Positions 1-8,062 of a stretch of DNA of 18,660 nucleotides are shown in pieces. Source of the DNA: Candidatus Dadabacteria bacterium (GTDB taxonomy: Bacteria > Desulfobacterota_D > UBA1144 > Nemesobacterales > CSP1-2); contig JAKEHC010000189.1 of the NCBI GenBank assembly GCA_022615255.1, forward strand, positions 1 through 18,660, in the 5' to 3' direction. Positions within the stretch are counted from its first letter, which is position 1, and every line of letters starts with the position of its first letter. Under the pieces are notes generated by a model, which saw only the letters and a list, made by a program, of their open reading frames with translations, was not told the origin of the DNA and did no database searches. The translations under genes were made by a program, and so were the position numbers.

Positions 1-83
1 AAGTTATCCCCTCCATAGGTATTTCTACCTCCTTGGGGATAGTTTCTACTCTAAAGAAGGAGTTATCCCAAAACCCAGGGGGG

Positions 84-128
84 GTGACATTTTCATTTTG
101 CGCTTAAATAGTGACATTATCATTTTGC
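84..128. repeat. Tandem 18-base repeat resembling an IS terminal region
   Basis: Two copies of an 18-base unit, GTGACATTTTCATTTTGC at 84-101 and GTGACATTATCATTTTGC at 111-128, differ at one base and start 27 bases apart. On the minus strand the outer edge would read TGTTGCAAAATG. Repeated sites set inside a TG-starting end are typical of IS21-family termini, where they bind the transposase. The family name is from memory of the pattern, not a match made here. The inner copy codes for the last residues of the flanking minus-strand gene. No transposase is visible; if an element exists it lies left of the window. Confidence 0.4.
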
Positions 129-2077
129 AACAACATATCGGCTATAAGGGCTGGAATAAAATCACCATGAATGATAAGATCCGAAATTTCAAGCCTTTCT
201 AAAGCCTTGAGACGTTTCTCTTCAAGCGATTTACAGTCGATCACTCGTCCTGTTGAGGCTTCATAGCAGGTAGATAAGGATATTGGTCCGAAGAGATTGA
301 TAAAAATATAATTGCCATCAGCGAAGCTCCCATCTCTAAAAACAACCATAGGGCTTTCATCTTTGGTAAGGTCTCTTCCGAGCATCACATTACTTTCATC
401 ATTGACTCCGAGAAGAGATAAGATAGTAGGAGCAATGTCGAGCTGACCTCCGGTAATCTGTCTCACTCCTGCGGCTTCACCGAATGGAAGACGGATTATC
501 AAAGGCAATCTTTTTTGCAGCAGCCATGTGTAGTAATTATTTTGAGTTGGGTATCCAAGAGGCTCACTAATATAGTTTAATTCAATTCGTGGAGCAGCAT
601 GGTCGCCATAAACAACGACTATAGATCTATCTAAAAGGCCAGTCTCTTTCAGCTTATCTATGAACTCACCGAACTCTTTGTCGAAGTAATGGACTGCGTG
701 CAAGTAGTTACCAATTGTAGTCTCTTCCAATTCACCAATGTTTAATGCCTTATACTTCTCGGGCACTTTATAAGGATGATGTGTAGAAGAAGTGAGAAGA
801 TAAGCTATAAAAGGTTCCTTTTGCTCCTGAAGTATTGGAATAGTTTGTATGAAAAACTGTTTATCTGATAACCATCGACCGATTCGTTCTCTGATGTTGT
901 AGCTATCTTGGAAAAAAGATTGTTGGAAACCAATCCTTTTATGTATCTTAATCATGTTCCAGAACTGGGCAGCTCCACCTGTTGCGGAAAGTGTTGTATA
1001 ACCATACTGTGATAATATTGCAGGAAGTCCAAAGTATGATCTGGAATGGAAGTTTCCAGCAACTGTTCCTACAGCAACAGGATACAAAGATTGCAGAGAC
1101 ATAAACTCAGCGTCGGAAGTTTTTCCCAGGTGAGTTTGGTCATAAATATTTACGAAATAAAGACTATCCTTGGCAAATTCCGACAGCCTGGGAGTGACGA
1201 GTTGTCCATTAACCTTAAGCCCAATAGGAAATGAGTTTAGCGACTCAACCATAATCAAGATGACGTTTTTTCCTTTAGCGATGCCGAATAATTTAGATTC
1301 ATTATTTCTTTCCTTACGCTCGTTCTCTAAGTAGTCTTCCACGCGTTTAAGGTTACGCTTTTCAATTTTCTCATTCCTGCCAACCATCTGAGAGGCAATA
1401 TCTACAATGTGGTAAGGCAGCAACCCTATTGTCCCGCACACATCTCTCTGGAGTGTAGTAGAGGCGAATAAATCATATTGATCTTTCCAAGCTAGACGGA
1501 AAGTTGGTGCAGCGATGATGATGCTTGATGCTAATGATCCTACAAACAAATACTTGATGTATTTGGGATCAAGATAAGGGATGCGTTTACACTTATTAAT
1601 ATAAAAAGGTAATAATACGATCCCTACAATGACATCAAGATAATATCCTATATATGAAGGCTTTAGCAGGTCAAGAATGCTTTCACGGACTTCTAGAAGC
1701 ATGTGTGCATTTACAATTTCTGAGGCTGATAGAATATCCGCAAACATTAAAACATATAGCTTGTCTGCTAAGATTAATGAAGTAAGCAGCAAATCTAGTA
1801 TTATGAGAACAATGAAGCGACTGATTCGGGGTAAAAATATGACTAGCGAAGCTAAAAGGAGAAGGATAGCAAGGTTCATACTTAACATATCGGGATGTGC
1901 TATAAACAGCCGATCAAAAGACTCATTTTTGTACCACCAAACATGCCTAAGGGAATAATAAAAGTAGAGCTGCTTACACCAAAGAGAGACTATCACCACA
2001 ATCAAAGGAGCGATTTCAAGTAGCCAGACATTAAAAGAGCTGTTCAGTATTTGGTGTATTGGCTTTGATAGATTCAT
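104..2077 (-). CDS. LtaS/MdoB-type membrane phosphoglycerol transferase (sulfatase fold)
   Basis: A 657-residue inner-membrane enzyme. About five hydrophobic segments (near residues 17-36, 64-83, 87-107, 143-161, 176-192) are followed by an extracytoplasmic sulfatase/alkaline-phosphatase-fold domain from about 270. The metal and catalytic residues of the LtaS family are visible: Glu278 in MVESL, the nucleophile Thr320 in GKTSDAEF, and Asp492-His493 in YGDHAAPR. Order and spacing resemble S. aureus LtaS (E255, T300, D475/H476). In Gram-negative cells relatives such as OpgB/MdoB move phosphoglycerol from phosphatidylglycerol to periplasmic glucans or other glycans; the acceptor cannot be told from sequence. 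The last ~9 residues (LLQNDNVTI) are encoded by a repeat that looks like an IS end, so the original C-terminus may have been replaced. The catalytic domain seems complete. No strong Shine-Dalgarno site precedes the ATG. It diverges from the htrA gene. Confidence 0.85.
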   Translation of the reverse strand: MNLSKPIHQILNSSFNVWLLEIAPLIVVIVSLWCKQLYFYYSLRHVWWYKNESFDRLFIAHPDMLSMNLAILLLLASLVIFLPRISRFIVLIILDLLLTSLILADKLYVLMFADILSASEIVNAHMLLEVRESILDLLKPSYIGYYLDVIVGIVLLPFYINKCKRIPYLDPKYIKYLFVGSLASSIIIAAPTFRLAWKDQYDLFASTTLQRDVCGTIGLLPYHIVDIASQMVGRNEKIEKRNLKRVEDYLENERKERNNESKLFGIAKGKNVILIMVESLNSFPIGLKVNGQLVTPRLSEFAKDSLYFVNIYDQTHLGKTSDAEFMSLQSLYPVAVGTVAGNFHSRSYFGLPAILSQYGYTTLSATGGAAQFWNMIKIHKRIGFQQSFFQDSYNIRERIGRWLSDKQFFIQTIPILQEQKEPFIAYLLTSSTHHPYKVPEKYKALNIGELEETTIGNYLHAVHYFDKEFGEFIDKLKETGLLDRSIVVVYGDHAAPRIELNYISEPLGYPTQNNYYTWLLQKRLPLIIRLPFGEAAGVRQITGGQLDIAPTILSLLGVNDESNVMLGRDLTKDESPMVVFRDGSFADGNYIFINLFGPISLSTCYEASTGRVIDCKSLEEKRLKALERLEISDLIIHGDFIPALIADMLLQNDNVTI

Positions 2078-2632
2078 TCTTGGAATTTGTTTTATTTAAC
2101 TTTCACAAGTGAGGATTTGATCATAGGGCAATTGTAATATAGTAGTTTCATTAAGTAACTTGTTTTACTGAATCAAATATATGCTAACTATAACAGAGGC
2201 GTTACCAAGTCTCAAAGAATACGTTATATTGATGAGAATTCATATTGACTGCATACTAGATCAACTATTGAATTGTGCCTCGTCTCATCAAGCACGGCAT
2301 GATGTCGGCATCGTCGATAAGCAAAGATTCTCCTATGCGTCATGCTAACCCAATGCAGCGGGACCAATCGATTTCACATAGCCAGAGCGCCATTCAACTG
2401 CCCCTGCACAATATGCTTGCAGTCATAATTTTGACCCTTCTCTGTCAGACTGAATCGGTTTGGATTACATCAATGTTTATTATGCTTAAGCTGTAAGTTT
2501 TTTACCACTCAAAATCTCCCGTAATTAAAGATATTTCTTGGAGACTATCTAATTTCTCTAAATAAGATATCACTTGCTTACATGATTTTTATGACTATAT
2601 TATCCTTACAAACATTTTAGGAGGAGTAGTTA
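2078..2632. other. 555-base intergenic region between divergent genes
   Basis: No gene is recognised. The two ends are AT-rich, as expected of promoter DNA. The centre (about 2275-2420) is visibly richer in G+C and has short open stretches on both strands, for example minus-strand GESLLIDDADIMPCLMRRG, which I could not assign. It may be a worn-down gene. The right end holds the candidate htrA promoter, annotated separately. Confidence 0.5.
2574..2601 (+). promoter_or_regulatory. Candidate sigma70 promoter of htrA
   Basis: TTGCTT (2574-2579) and TATATT (2596-2601) are separated by 16 bases, which puts a start near 2608 and a leader of about 25 bases. A strong Shine-Dalgarno sequence AGGAGG (2619-2624) follows, 8 bases before the ATG. 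TATTAT at 2598-2603 is an alternative -10 with an 18-base spacer. Assigned by eye. Confidence 0.4.
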
Positions 2633-4081
2633 ATGAAGAAATTACCAACGCTTCTGGTTTTCATTCTCTCAGTTCTAATAATAACTTCGATTGGATGTGA
2701 GAAGCCAAAAGAAGGAGCCATAACGGAGAAAACGACACAGAAAAAAGAGGATATTGTAGAAACGCTAAAAGTTCGGGAGCTTCCTTCATTTGCCGATCTC
2801 GTTGAGAAACTGAAGCCCTCTGTTGTAAACATAAGTACTACGAGCACGGTTAGTCAAAGGGGTATTTTCCCGAGATCACCTTATGGAGAAGAAAATCCAT
2901 TTGAGGAATTTTTTAAGAGATTTTTCGAGAATATTCCACAACAGGAGTTTAAGCGAAGCGGACTTGGTTCCGGATTCATCATAAGCGAAGATGGATACGT
3001 AGTGACAAATAACCATGTAGTTGATAAGGCACAGGAGGTAGAGGTAATTCTTGAAGATGGAAAGAAATATAAAGCCGAAATTGTAGGGAAGGATTCAAAA
3101 ACAGACATTGCTGTACTCAAGATTACCCCTGAGCAAAAGTTACAGGCTGTAGTGTTTGGAGACTCTGATAGGCTTCGGATTGGGGATTGGGTAGTTGCGA
3201 TAGGAAACCCTTTTGGGCTTGGTTATACGGTGACAGTAGGCATAGTAAGCGCAAAGGGAAGGTCTCTTGGCCTTAGCAGCTATGATGATTTTATCCAAAC
3301 TGATGCATCTCTCAACCCAGGAAATAGCGGCGGCCCTCTTTTTAACCAGATGGGAGATGTAGTAGGTGTTAATACCGCTATAATTGCAGGAGGTCAGGGG
3401 ATAGGGTTTGCGATACCGATAAATATGGCAAAGAATGTAATTGAACAATTAAAAGAGAAAGGCAAGGTTGTCCGCGGATGGCTTGGGGTGCTGGTACAGC
3501 CAATTACGCCTGCCATTGCTGAAAACTTGAAACTTAAAGAAGCAAAGGGGGCATTGGTAGGTGATGTAGCGCCTGATAGTCCCGCTGGGAATGCAGGGAT
3601 ACAAAGGGGGGACGTCATTATTGATTTTAATGGGAATAGAATTGAGGACGTAAACGATCTTACTACCCTTGCAGCAGCTACCCCACCTGGAATGGAAGTA
3701 AAATTAAAGGTAATAAAAGAGGGAGAAGAAAAGGAAATCAATGTTAAACTCGGAGAGTTTCCTGATGAAGCTGGAGAAGCAACCGAGAAAGAGGTTAAGG
3801 AAAGGCTAGGGCTTACGGCACAGGAAATAAACCCTTCGCTTGCAGCCCGCTTTCGTCTTCAGATCGAAAAGGGTGTTGTTATAACGCACGTCGACCAGGG
3901 AAGCGTAGCGGATGAGTCAGGATTGAGACAAGGAGATGTGATTTTGGAGATAAATGATCAGCCTGTAAGCAATATAGATGATTATAAAAGTAATGTGGAT
4001 AAGATGGAAAAGGGAAGGTCTTCACTTTTTCTCATAAAAAGGGGTAAAAACACTATATATGTGGGGATTAAAACTGAATAA
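2633..4081 (+). CDS. Do/DegP-family periplasmic serine protease (HtrA) with two PDZ domains
   Basis: A 482-residue envelope protease/chaperone of the DegP/DegQ/MucD group, which degrades misfolded periplasmic proteins. The N-terminus is a signal sequence of ~20 residues ending ...ITSIGC; Cys22 could be lipidated, but the -3 residue is Ser, not the usual Leu/Val/Ile, so lipoprotein status is uncertain. A charged linker leads to the trypsin-like domain (about 50-265) with the complete triad: His128 in TNNHVV, Asp158 in KTDIAVL and Ser232 in GNSGGPL. PDZ1 covers about 280-375 and PDZ2 about 395-480, which is normal family architecture and length. The start is set by AGGAGG 8 bases upstream. It has its own candidate promoter and appears monocistronic. 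The degP/degQ/mucD subtype cannot be decided, so no symbol is given. Confidence 0.95.
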   Translation: MKKLPTLLVFILSVLIITSIGCEKPKEGAITEKTTQKKEDIVETLKVRELPSFADLVEKLKPSVVNISTTSTVSQRGIFPRSPYGEENPFEEFFKRFFENIPQQEFKRSGLGSGFIISEDGYVVTNNHVVDKAQEVEVILEDGKKYKAEIVGKDSKTDIAVLKITPEQKLQAVVFGDSDRLRIGDWVVAIGNPFGLGYTVTVGIVSAKGRSLGLSSYDDFIQTDASLNPGNSGGPLFNQMGDVVGVNTAIIAGGQGIGFAIPINMAKNVIEQLKEKGKVVRGWLGVLVQPITPAIAENLKLKEAKGALVGDVAPDSPAGNAGIQRGDVIIDFNGNRIEDVNDLTTLAAATPPGMEVKLKVIKEGEEKEINVKLGEFPDEAGEATEKEVKERLGLTAQEINPSLAARFRLQIEKGVVITHVDQGSVADESGLRQGDVILEINDQPVSNIDDYKSNVDKMEKGRSSLFLIKRGKNTIYVGIKTE

Positions 4082-4099
4082 GGGTGATAGAATCAGCAT

Positions 4100-4376
4100 A
4101 TGATTGGTTTTAGCTTGCTGGGGATTTCGCCGACCGGAAAGTGGATTGCGTGCCGCTTGTATTTGTCGCCCATTTCTAGGGTGGCAAGATAGTACATGAA
4201 ATTATATACTGGGATCAGGCATCTGTGCTTGTCCAGATTAATCTACGTGGCGCTGAAAGCCTGCTTATTACTGGCATTGAGGGCGCGCCCGGAAGATCTT
4301 CGCCCCGAGCTTGCCCTCGAACGAGCATATAAAGCGAGCCGACCGAGACAAGTATAACCTCAAATGTAGCCATAGA
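4100..4376 (+). pseudogene. Decayed SnoaL/NTF2-like (ester-cyclase type) gene fragment
   Basis: Three frames must be joined to read it. The first frame (from 4100) gives LLGISPTGK. The second (from about 4141) gives VDCVPLVFVAHF, an in-frame TAG at 4177-4179, then GGKIVHEIIYWDQASVLVQ. The third (from 4299) gives FAPSLPSNEHIKRADRDK. In SnoaL/NTF2-like proteins the order is a PTGK(R)VEVP strand, a F(E)GGK turn, then HE.IYWDQASVLVQ.GLL and a tail with PSLPSN. The order here is the same, so this is the C-terminal half of such a gene with two frameshifts and one stop. The N-terminal half is missing, cut off by the end of htrA. The family assignment is from remembered conservation. It is not expressed as a functional protein. 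Confidence 0.65.
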
Positions 4377-4424
4377 TTATATTTGTTATAATTTAAACGG
4401 GAAAAGAAAATCCATAAGAATTAA

Positions 4425-6392
4425 GTGTGGATCACTATTATGAAGGAACCACTATGGAGACCCTCAGACGAGCGGATCAAAAAAGCTAACATGAGCCATT
4501 TCATCGAGTTTGTCAATAAGAAGTACGGGAAACAGTTTCACACCTATGATGAGCTGTATCAGTGGTCCATTAATAGCATCCCTGATTTTTGGGAATGCAT
4601 TTCGGAGTTCGGAGGAATCGGGGTCTCAAGGAAATACGACATCGTTGTTGATGACATGAATAAAATGCCCGGGGCTAGATGGTTTATCGGCATGAGGCTT
4701 AACTTTGCTGAAAGCCTCCTCCGCTACAAGGATGATCATGTTGCCTTAATATTCAAAGGCGAAGCTCAGGAAGCGATCAGAATGAGTTACTCTGAGCTTT
4801 ATGATAACGTGGCTCGCTTAGCAAAGTCCTTACGGGATATAGGAGTGGCAAAGGGAGACCGGGTTGCCGGATTCGTACCTAACATGATAGAAACAGTAAT
4901 CGCAATGCTTGCTACCACCAGTATCGGCGCAGTCTGGTCTTCCTGTTCCCCCGACTTTGGAATAAAGGGGGTTCTCGACCGCTTTGGTCAGATTGAGCCA
5001 AAGGTTTTGTTTACAGCAGACGGATACTACTACCAGGGGAAAAAATTTGACTCTTTGGAAAGGATTTCGGGCATCATAAAAGAACTCTATTCAATCAAAA
5101 AGGTGGTAGTGATTCCGTACACAGAGAAAAAGCCCAATATCGCCTGTATCCCCAATTCTATTCCCTACGAGGATTTCATATGCAAACAAAGAGAACTTGA
5201 AATCGAATTTGAACAAGTATCTTTTGACCATCCACTCTACATTATGTATTCCTCTGGGACAACCGGGTTACCCAAGTGTATGGTACATAGCGTCGGGGGC
5301 ACTTTAATTCAACATCTTAAGGAATTGAAACTTCATACAGATCTGAAACGGGAGGATACCATTTTTTACTTTACCACCTGCGGTTGGATGATGTGGAATT
5401 GGCTAGTCAGTTCTTTAGCTTTAGGAGCAACAGTGGTTCTTTACGATGGCTCACCTTTCTACCCCGACCCAGGGGCACTATGGAAACTGGCTCAAATTGA
5501 GAAGATAACTATCTTCGGAACCAGTGCTCGGTATACTGCAGCCATTGAAAAGGAAGGAGTCAAACCAGGGAGGGATTACGATCTCGGGGAGCTTAAAACG
5601 ATTCTTTCTACTGGCTCTCCACTCCAAGTTGAAAGTTTCTATTACGTTTATCGGGAAATCAAGAAAGATGTACAGCTTTCATCTATTTCAGGTGGAACGG
5701 ATATTATTGGATGTTTTGTTTTAGGAAATCCAATCGGGCCGGTCTATCCTGGAGAGATACAATGTCGGGGGTTAGGTATGAAGGTAGAAGCTTTTGATGT
5801 AAATGGGAAGCCTGTTATTAACCAGAGAGGGGAATTGACTTGTACTGCTCCGTTTCCTTCGATGCCAATATATTTCTGGAACGATCCAGATAACAAGAAA
5901 TACCTTAAGGCTTATTTTGAAAAATACCCAAGTGTCTGGGCGCATGGTGACTGCATTGAAATCACCGATACTGGTGGAGCAATTATCTATGGTCGTTCTG
6001 ATGCTACTCTTAACCCTGGGGGCGTGAGAATAGGAACAGCAGAGATTTATCGTCAGGTGGAAATCTTCTCTGAAATCGTTGATAGTATTGTAGTGGGTCA
6101 GAGATGGGAGAATGATGAAAGGGTTATTTTATTCGTGAAATTGGCTGAGGGTGTGGAACTTACTGAAGAACTTAAAAACAAGATTAAAAGGGTCATAAGA
6201 GAGAATGCTTCTCCTCGTCATGTCCCAGCAAAGATAATTGCGGTAAGGGGCATTCCATACACGGTCAATATGAAAAAGGTGGAGCTGGCAATAAGAAACG
6301 TTATCCACCGAGAGCCAGTGCTGAACGAGGATGCTTTAGCCAATCCAGAGTCGCTGGAGCTTTATAAGGAACTTCCTGAACTTCAAACCTAA
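4425..6392 (+). CDS. aacS: Acetoacetyl-CoA synthetase (acetoacetate-CoA ligase)
   Basis: A 655-residue cytoplasmic adenylate-forming enzyme: acetoacetate + ATP + CoA give acetoacetyl-CoA + AMP + PPi. It serves use of acetoacetate from 3-hydroxybutyrate/PHB or leucine breakdown. The ACS-type N-terminal region starts with LWRPS. The ATP-binding loop is YSSGTTGLPK (about 275-284), followed by CMVHSVGGTLIQHLKE, which is characteristic of AacS rather than acetyl-CoA synthetase. SGGTDIIGCF and the C-terminal TVNMKKVELAIRNV, with the expected catalytic lysine region, complete it. Length matches the family (~650). The frame opens at GTG 4425, but ATG 4440 (MKEPLWRPS) is the start family members suggest; neither has a clear Shine-Dalgarno site. 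Broken genes lie on both sides; the one after it begins 15 bases downstream with a good ribosome site, so it was once an operon partner. Confidence 0.92.
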   Translation: MWITIMKEPLWRPSDERIKKANMSHFIEFVNKKYGKQFHTYDELYQWSINSIPDFWECISEFGGIGVSRKYDIVVDDMNKMPGARWFIGMRLNFAESLLRYKDDHVALIFKGEAQEAIRMSYSELYDNVARLAKSLRDIGVAKGDRVAGFVPNMIETVIAMLATTSIGAVWSSCSPDFGIKGVLDRFGQIEPKVLFTADGYYYQGKKFDSLERISGIIKELYSIKKVVVIPYTEKKPNIACIPNSIPYEDFICKQRELEIEFEQVSFDHPLYIMYSSGTTGLPKCMVHSVGGTLIQHLKELKLHTDLKREDTIFYFTTCGWMMWNWLVSSLALGATVVLYDGSPFYPDPGALWKLAQIEKITIFGTSARYTAAIEKEGVKPGRDYDLGELKTILSTGSPLQVESFYYVYREIKKDVQLSSISGGTDIIGCFVLGNPIGPVYPGEIQCRGLGMKVEAFDVNGKPVINQRGELTCTAPFPSMPIYFWNDPDNKKYLKAYFEKYPSVWAHGDCIEITDTGGAIIYGRSDATLNPGGVRIGTAEIYRQVEIFSEIVDSIVVGQRWENDERVILFVKLAEGVELTEELKNKIKRVIRENASPRHVPAKIIAVRGIPYTVNMKKVELAIRNVIHREPVLNEDALANPESLELYKELPELQT

Positions 6393-6407
6393 GAAGAGGA
6401 GCAGGCA

Positions 6408-6602
6408 ATGACAAAGAGTACCGATTTTTTACTGATAGGTGGTGGGCTTGCAAGCGCAACTGCCGCGGAGACACTGAGGAAAGAAGGGGCAGAGGGTAGG
6501 ATCGTCATCATATCGGCGGAAAGCCGCCCTCCTTACCACCGTCCGCCACTCACTAAGCACTTTCTTCTTGAGAAAACGAAGCAGAGCTTGCTTTATATTT
6601 AG
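6408..6602 (+). pseudogene. N-terminal fragment of an FAD/NAD(P)-dependent oxidoreductase
   Basis: 64 codons with the start of a ferredoxin/rubredoxin-reductase-like flavoprotein: a beta strand plus dinucleotide loop LLIGGGLASATAAETLR, the end of the second strand RIVIISAES, then PPYHRPPLTK, the conserved FAD-contact segment of this family. Full members are ~400 residues, so about 85 percent is missing. The frame stops at TAG 6600-6602, exactly where sequence of an unrelated gene tail begins. A good AGAGGAG (6395-6401) still precedes the ATG, and the gene begins 15 bases after aacS, so it was the next gene of that operon. The short peptide may still be translated but lacks the NAD(P) and most FAD-binding parts. 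Confidence 0.75.
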
Positions 6603-6670
6603 CGACCGATTCAGCCCGCAATATTACAGGAGCTGCAATACCTATTGATGAAGGATGAACCGCACAGTAA
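6581..6670 (+). pseudogene. C-terminal fragment of a short-chain dehydrogenase, probably 3-hydroxybutyrate dehydrogenase
   Basis: In the frame that includes 6599-6601, the bases encode ALYLATDSARNITGAAIPID, then Glu-Gly-stop (6656-6658), then Thr-Ala-Gln-stop (6668-6670). SDR enzymes end in a segment of the form LASD.ARNITG..IPVDGGW. Here GAA replaces the expected GGA and TGA the expected TGG. With these two G-to-A changes undone the end reads IDGGWTAQ, as in D-3-hydroxybutyrate dehydrogenases. The rest of the gene (~230 codons) is absent. The left edge is not sharp, as it merges with the flavoprotein fragment near 6575-6598. SDR origin is well supported; the BdhA identity is inferred from the tail and from the aacS neighbour. 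Confidence 0.65.
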
Positions 6671-6717
6671 GAAATTAACCAAGACATATACAGAACATCA
6701 AAGGGTTGAGCATGATT

Positions 6718-7998
6718 TTATTTTAAACGTCCTCTCACCGCTTTGGAAAAATAATCTACAAACTCAGAGGGTTTCATATTCGCTATGGTGGAAAGCTTGT
6801 TCACCTTCTCCGGGTCTTCAATATCCTCTTTTGTAATCTTTATCATATATTTCTCTGCAACCTCATAGGATTCCGTGTTTATGTCTACGGGGCGGATCTT
6901 TGTCCTCCCTGTCTTCGGGTCCAATATCTCGTCGAAATATATAGGGACCATCTTCCCTGCCTGAATGCTAACAAGAGCGCCTGAACCTCCTTCGAGGAGG
7001 AATTTAATTGCTCCATAGCCGAGGTCACGGGTATATTTAGCATCAAACGGAATCGGAGGGGCGCATCTAAGCTCATAACCTATGTTCTTATCAACTATAG
7101 TGGTTTTTATTCCCTTCTTTATGAGTCGTCTCCTTACTTCATTTTTAAGCAACTTGCCAAGGTCGATCTCTGAGAGTCGAATGTTTCCATACTCATCTTT
7201 CTCTACTTCTTTTAATTCTTTTAGCTCTGATTCATAAAATTTTTCAGAAAGCCCCTCTGCGAGCACAACAACTCCATCTTCTCTCCCCATGCTTAATCTC
7301 TTTACGATCGAGCCCTCGATAATGCTAATAAGTTCATCCAGTTGAACCTTGTCTTTGCTGAATTCCTCTGGAATTATGGTAAGTGTGGCTCCTGAAGCCT
7401 TTCCTATCCCGAGTGCAAGGTGGCCTGTTTTTCTTCCCATGGTGATGACCAAGTACCACCTACCTGTTGTTTTTGCGTCTTCCATAAGGTACTGAACGAT
7501 GTTAGTGCCATGGTGCCTAGCTGTCTCAAAACCGAAGGTTGGCGTATAACCGGGAAGGGGCAAATCATTATCAATCGTTTTTGGCACATGGGCTACCTTT
7601 ATATAGCCTTTTGCTTCCGCCTCGACACGGCTCGCTGAAAACATCGTATCATCGCCACCGATAGTCAGAAGGTATCTGACACCGAGCTCTTTTAAAGCTC
7701 TTATTACGTTCTGCATTTTCTCAGAACTTGTTGTAGGATTTTCTCTAGATGTTCCCAGAATGGAGCCGCCTGTAAGGTGAATGCGTGAGGTATCATAGAT
7801 TGTTAAATCTCTAATATGCTTTTTATCTCCCTGTGCAAGCCACCTGAACCCGTCTAGAATTCCTATTACGGTTTTTCCTTCATTAATGGCTTCTATAGTT
7901 ACAGCGCTTATGACTCCATTAATTCCCGGAGCAGGGCCTCCTCCGACGAGAATACCGAGGGTCTCAGATGAAGTTTTTTTATTCTTATTGCCGCTCAT
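6718..7998 (-). CDS. 6-phosphofructokinase, pyrophosphate-dependent type by signature residues
   Basis: A 426-residue cytoplasmic enzyme of the PfkA superfamily, which phosphorylates fructose 6-phosphate to fructose 1,6-bisphosphate. The first glycine-rich loop is GILVGGGPAPGIN (15-27). The phosphoryl-donor loop reads TIGGDDT (112-118), where ATP enzymes have GGDG. The catalytic segment reads PKTIDND (139-145), where ATP enzymes have PGTIDND. Asp117 and Lys140 together are the accepted marks of PPi-dependent enzymes, whose reaction is reversible, so it may work in glycolysis and gluconeogenesis. MGRKTGHLA (187-195) is the substrate-binding loop. It is the last minus-strand gene, after pspC with a 130-base gap, and converges on the aacS remnants. 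The Shine-Dalgarno site is weak; the ATG is the only fitting start. Donor specificity is inferred, not proven. Confidence 0.88.
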   Translation of the reverse strand: MSGNKNKKTSSETLGILVGGGPAPGINGVISAVTIEAINEGKTVIGILDGFRWLAQGDKKHIRDLTIYDTSRIHLTGGSILGTSRENPTTSSEKMQNVIRALKELGVRYLLTIGGDDTMFSASRVEAEAKGYIKVAHVPKTIDNDLPLPGYTPTFGFETARHHGTNIVQYLMEDAKTTGRWYLVITMGRKTGHLALGIGKASGATLTIIPEEFSKDKVQLDELISIIEGSIVKRLSMGREDGVVVLAEGLSEKFYESELKELKEVEKDEYGNIRLSEIDLGKLLKNEVRRRLIKKGIKTTIVDKNIGYELRCAPPIPFDAKYTRDLGYGAIKFLLEGGSGALVSIQAGKMVPIYFDEILDPKTGRTKIRPVDINTESYEVAEKYMIKITKEDIEDPEKVNKLSTIANMKPSEFVDYFSKAVRGRLK

Positions 7999-8062
7999 GT
8001 AAAAGAAATTCTAGCAAATGATTCGATGAATTACCACTAATTACTGAATTGAGTGTAATGAA

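Noticed and set aside
6..40. Possible hairpin (ATCCCC 6-11 with GGGGAT 35-40, nested AGGT/ACCT) as a terminator of the first gene
   Set aside because: Stems are short and interrupted, and no T-run follows in the minus direction before the window ends.
2275..2496. 73-codon plus-strand frame in the gap before htrA
   Set aside because: No ribosome site, odd composition rich in Ser/Met/His, and no recognisable motif; treated as part of an unassigned intergenic region.
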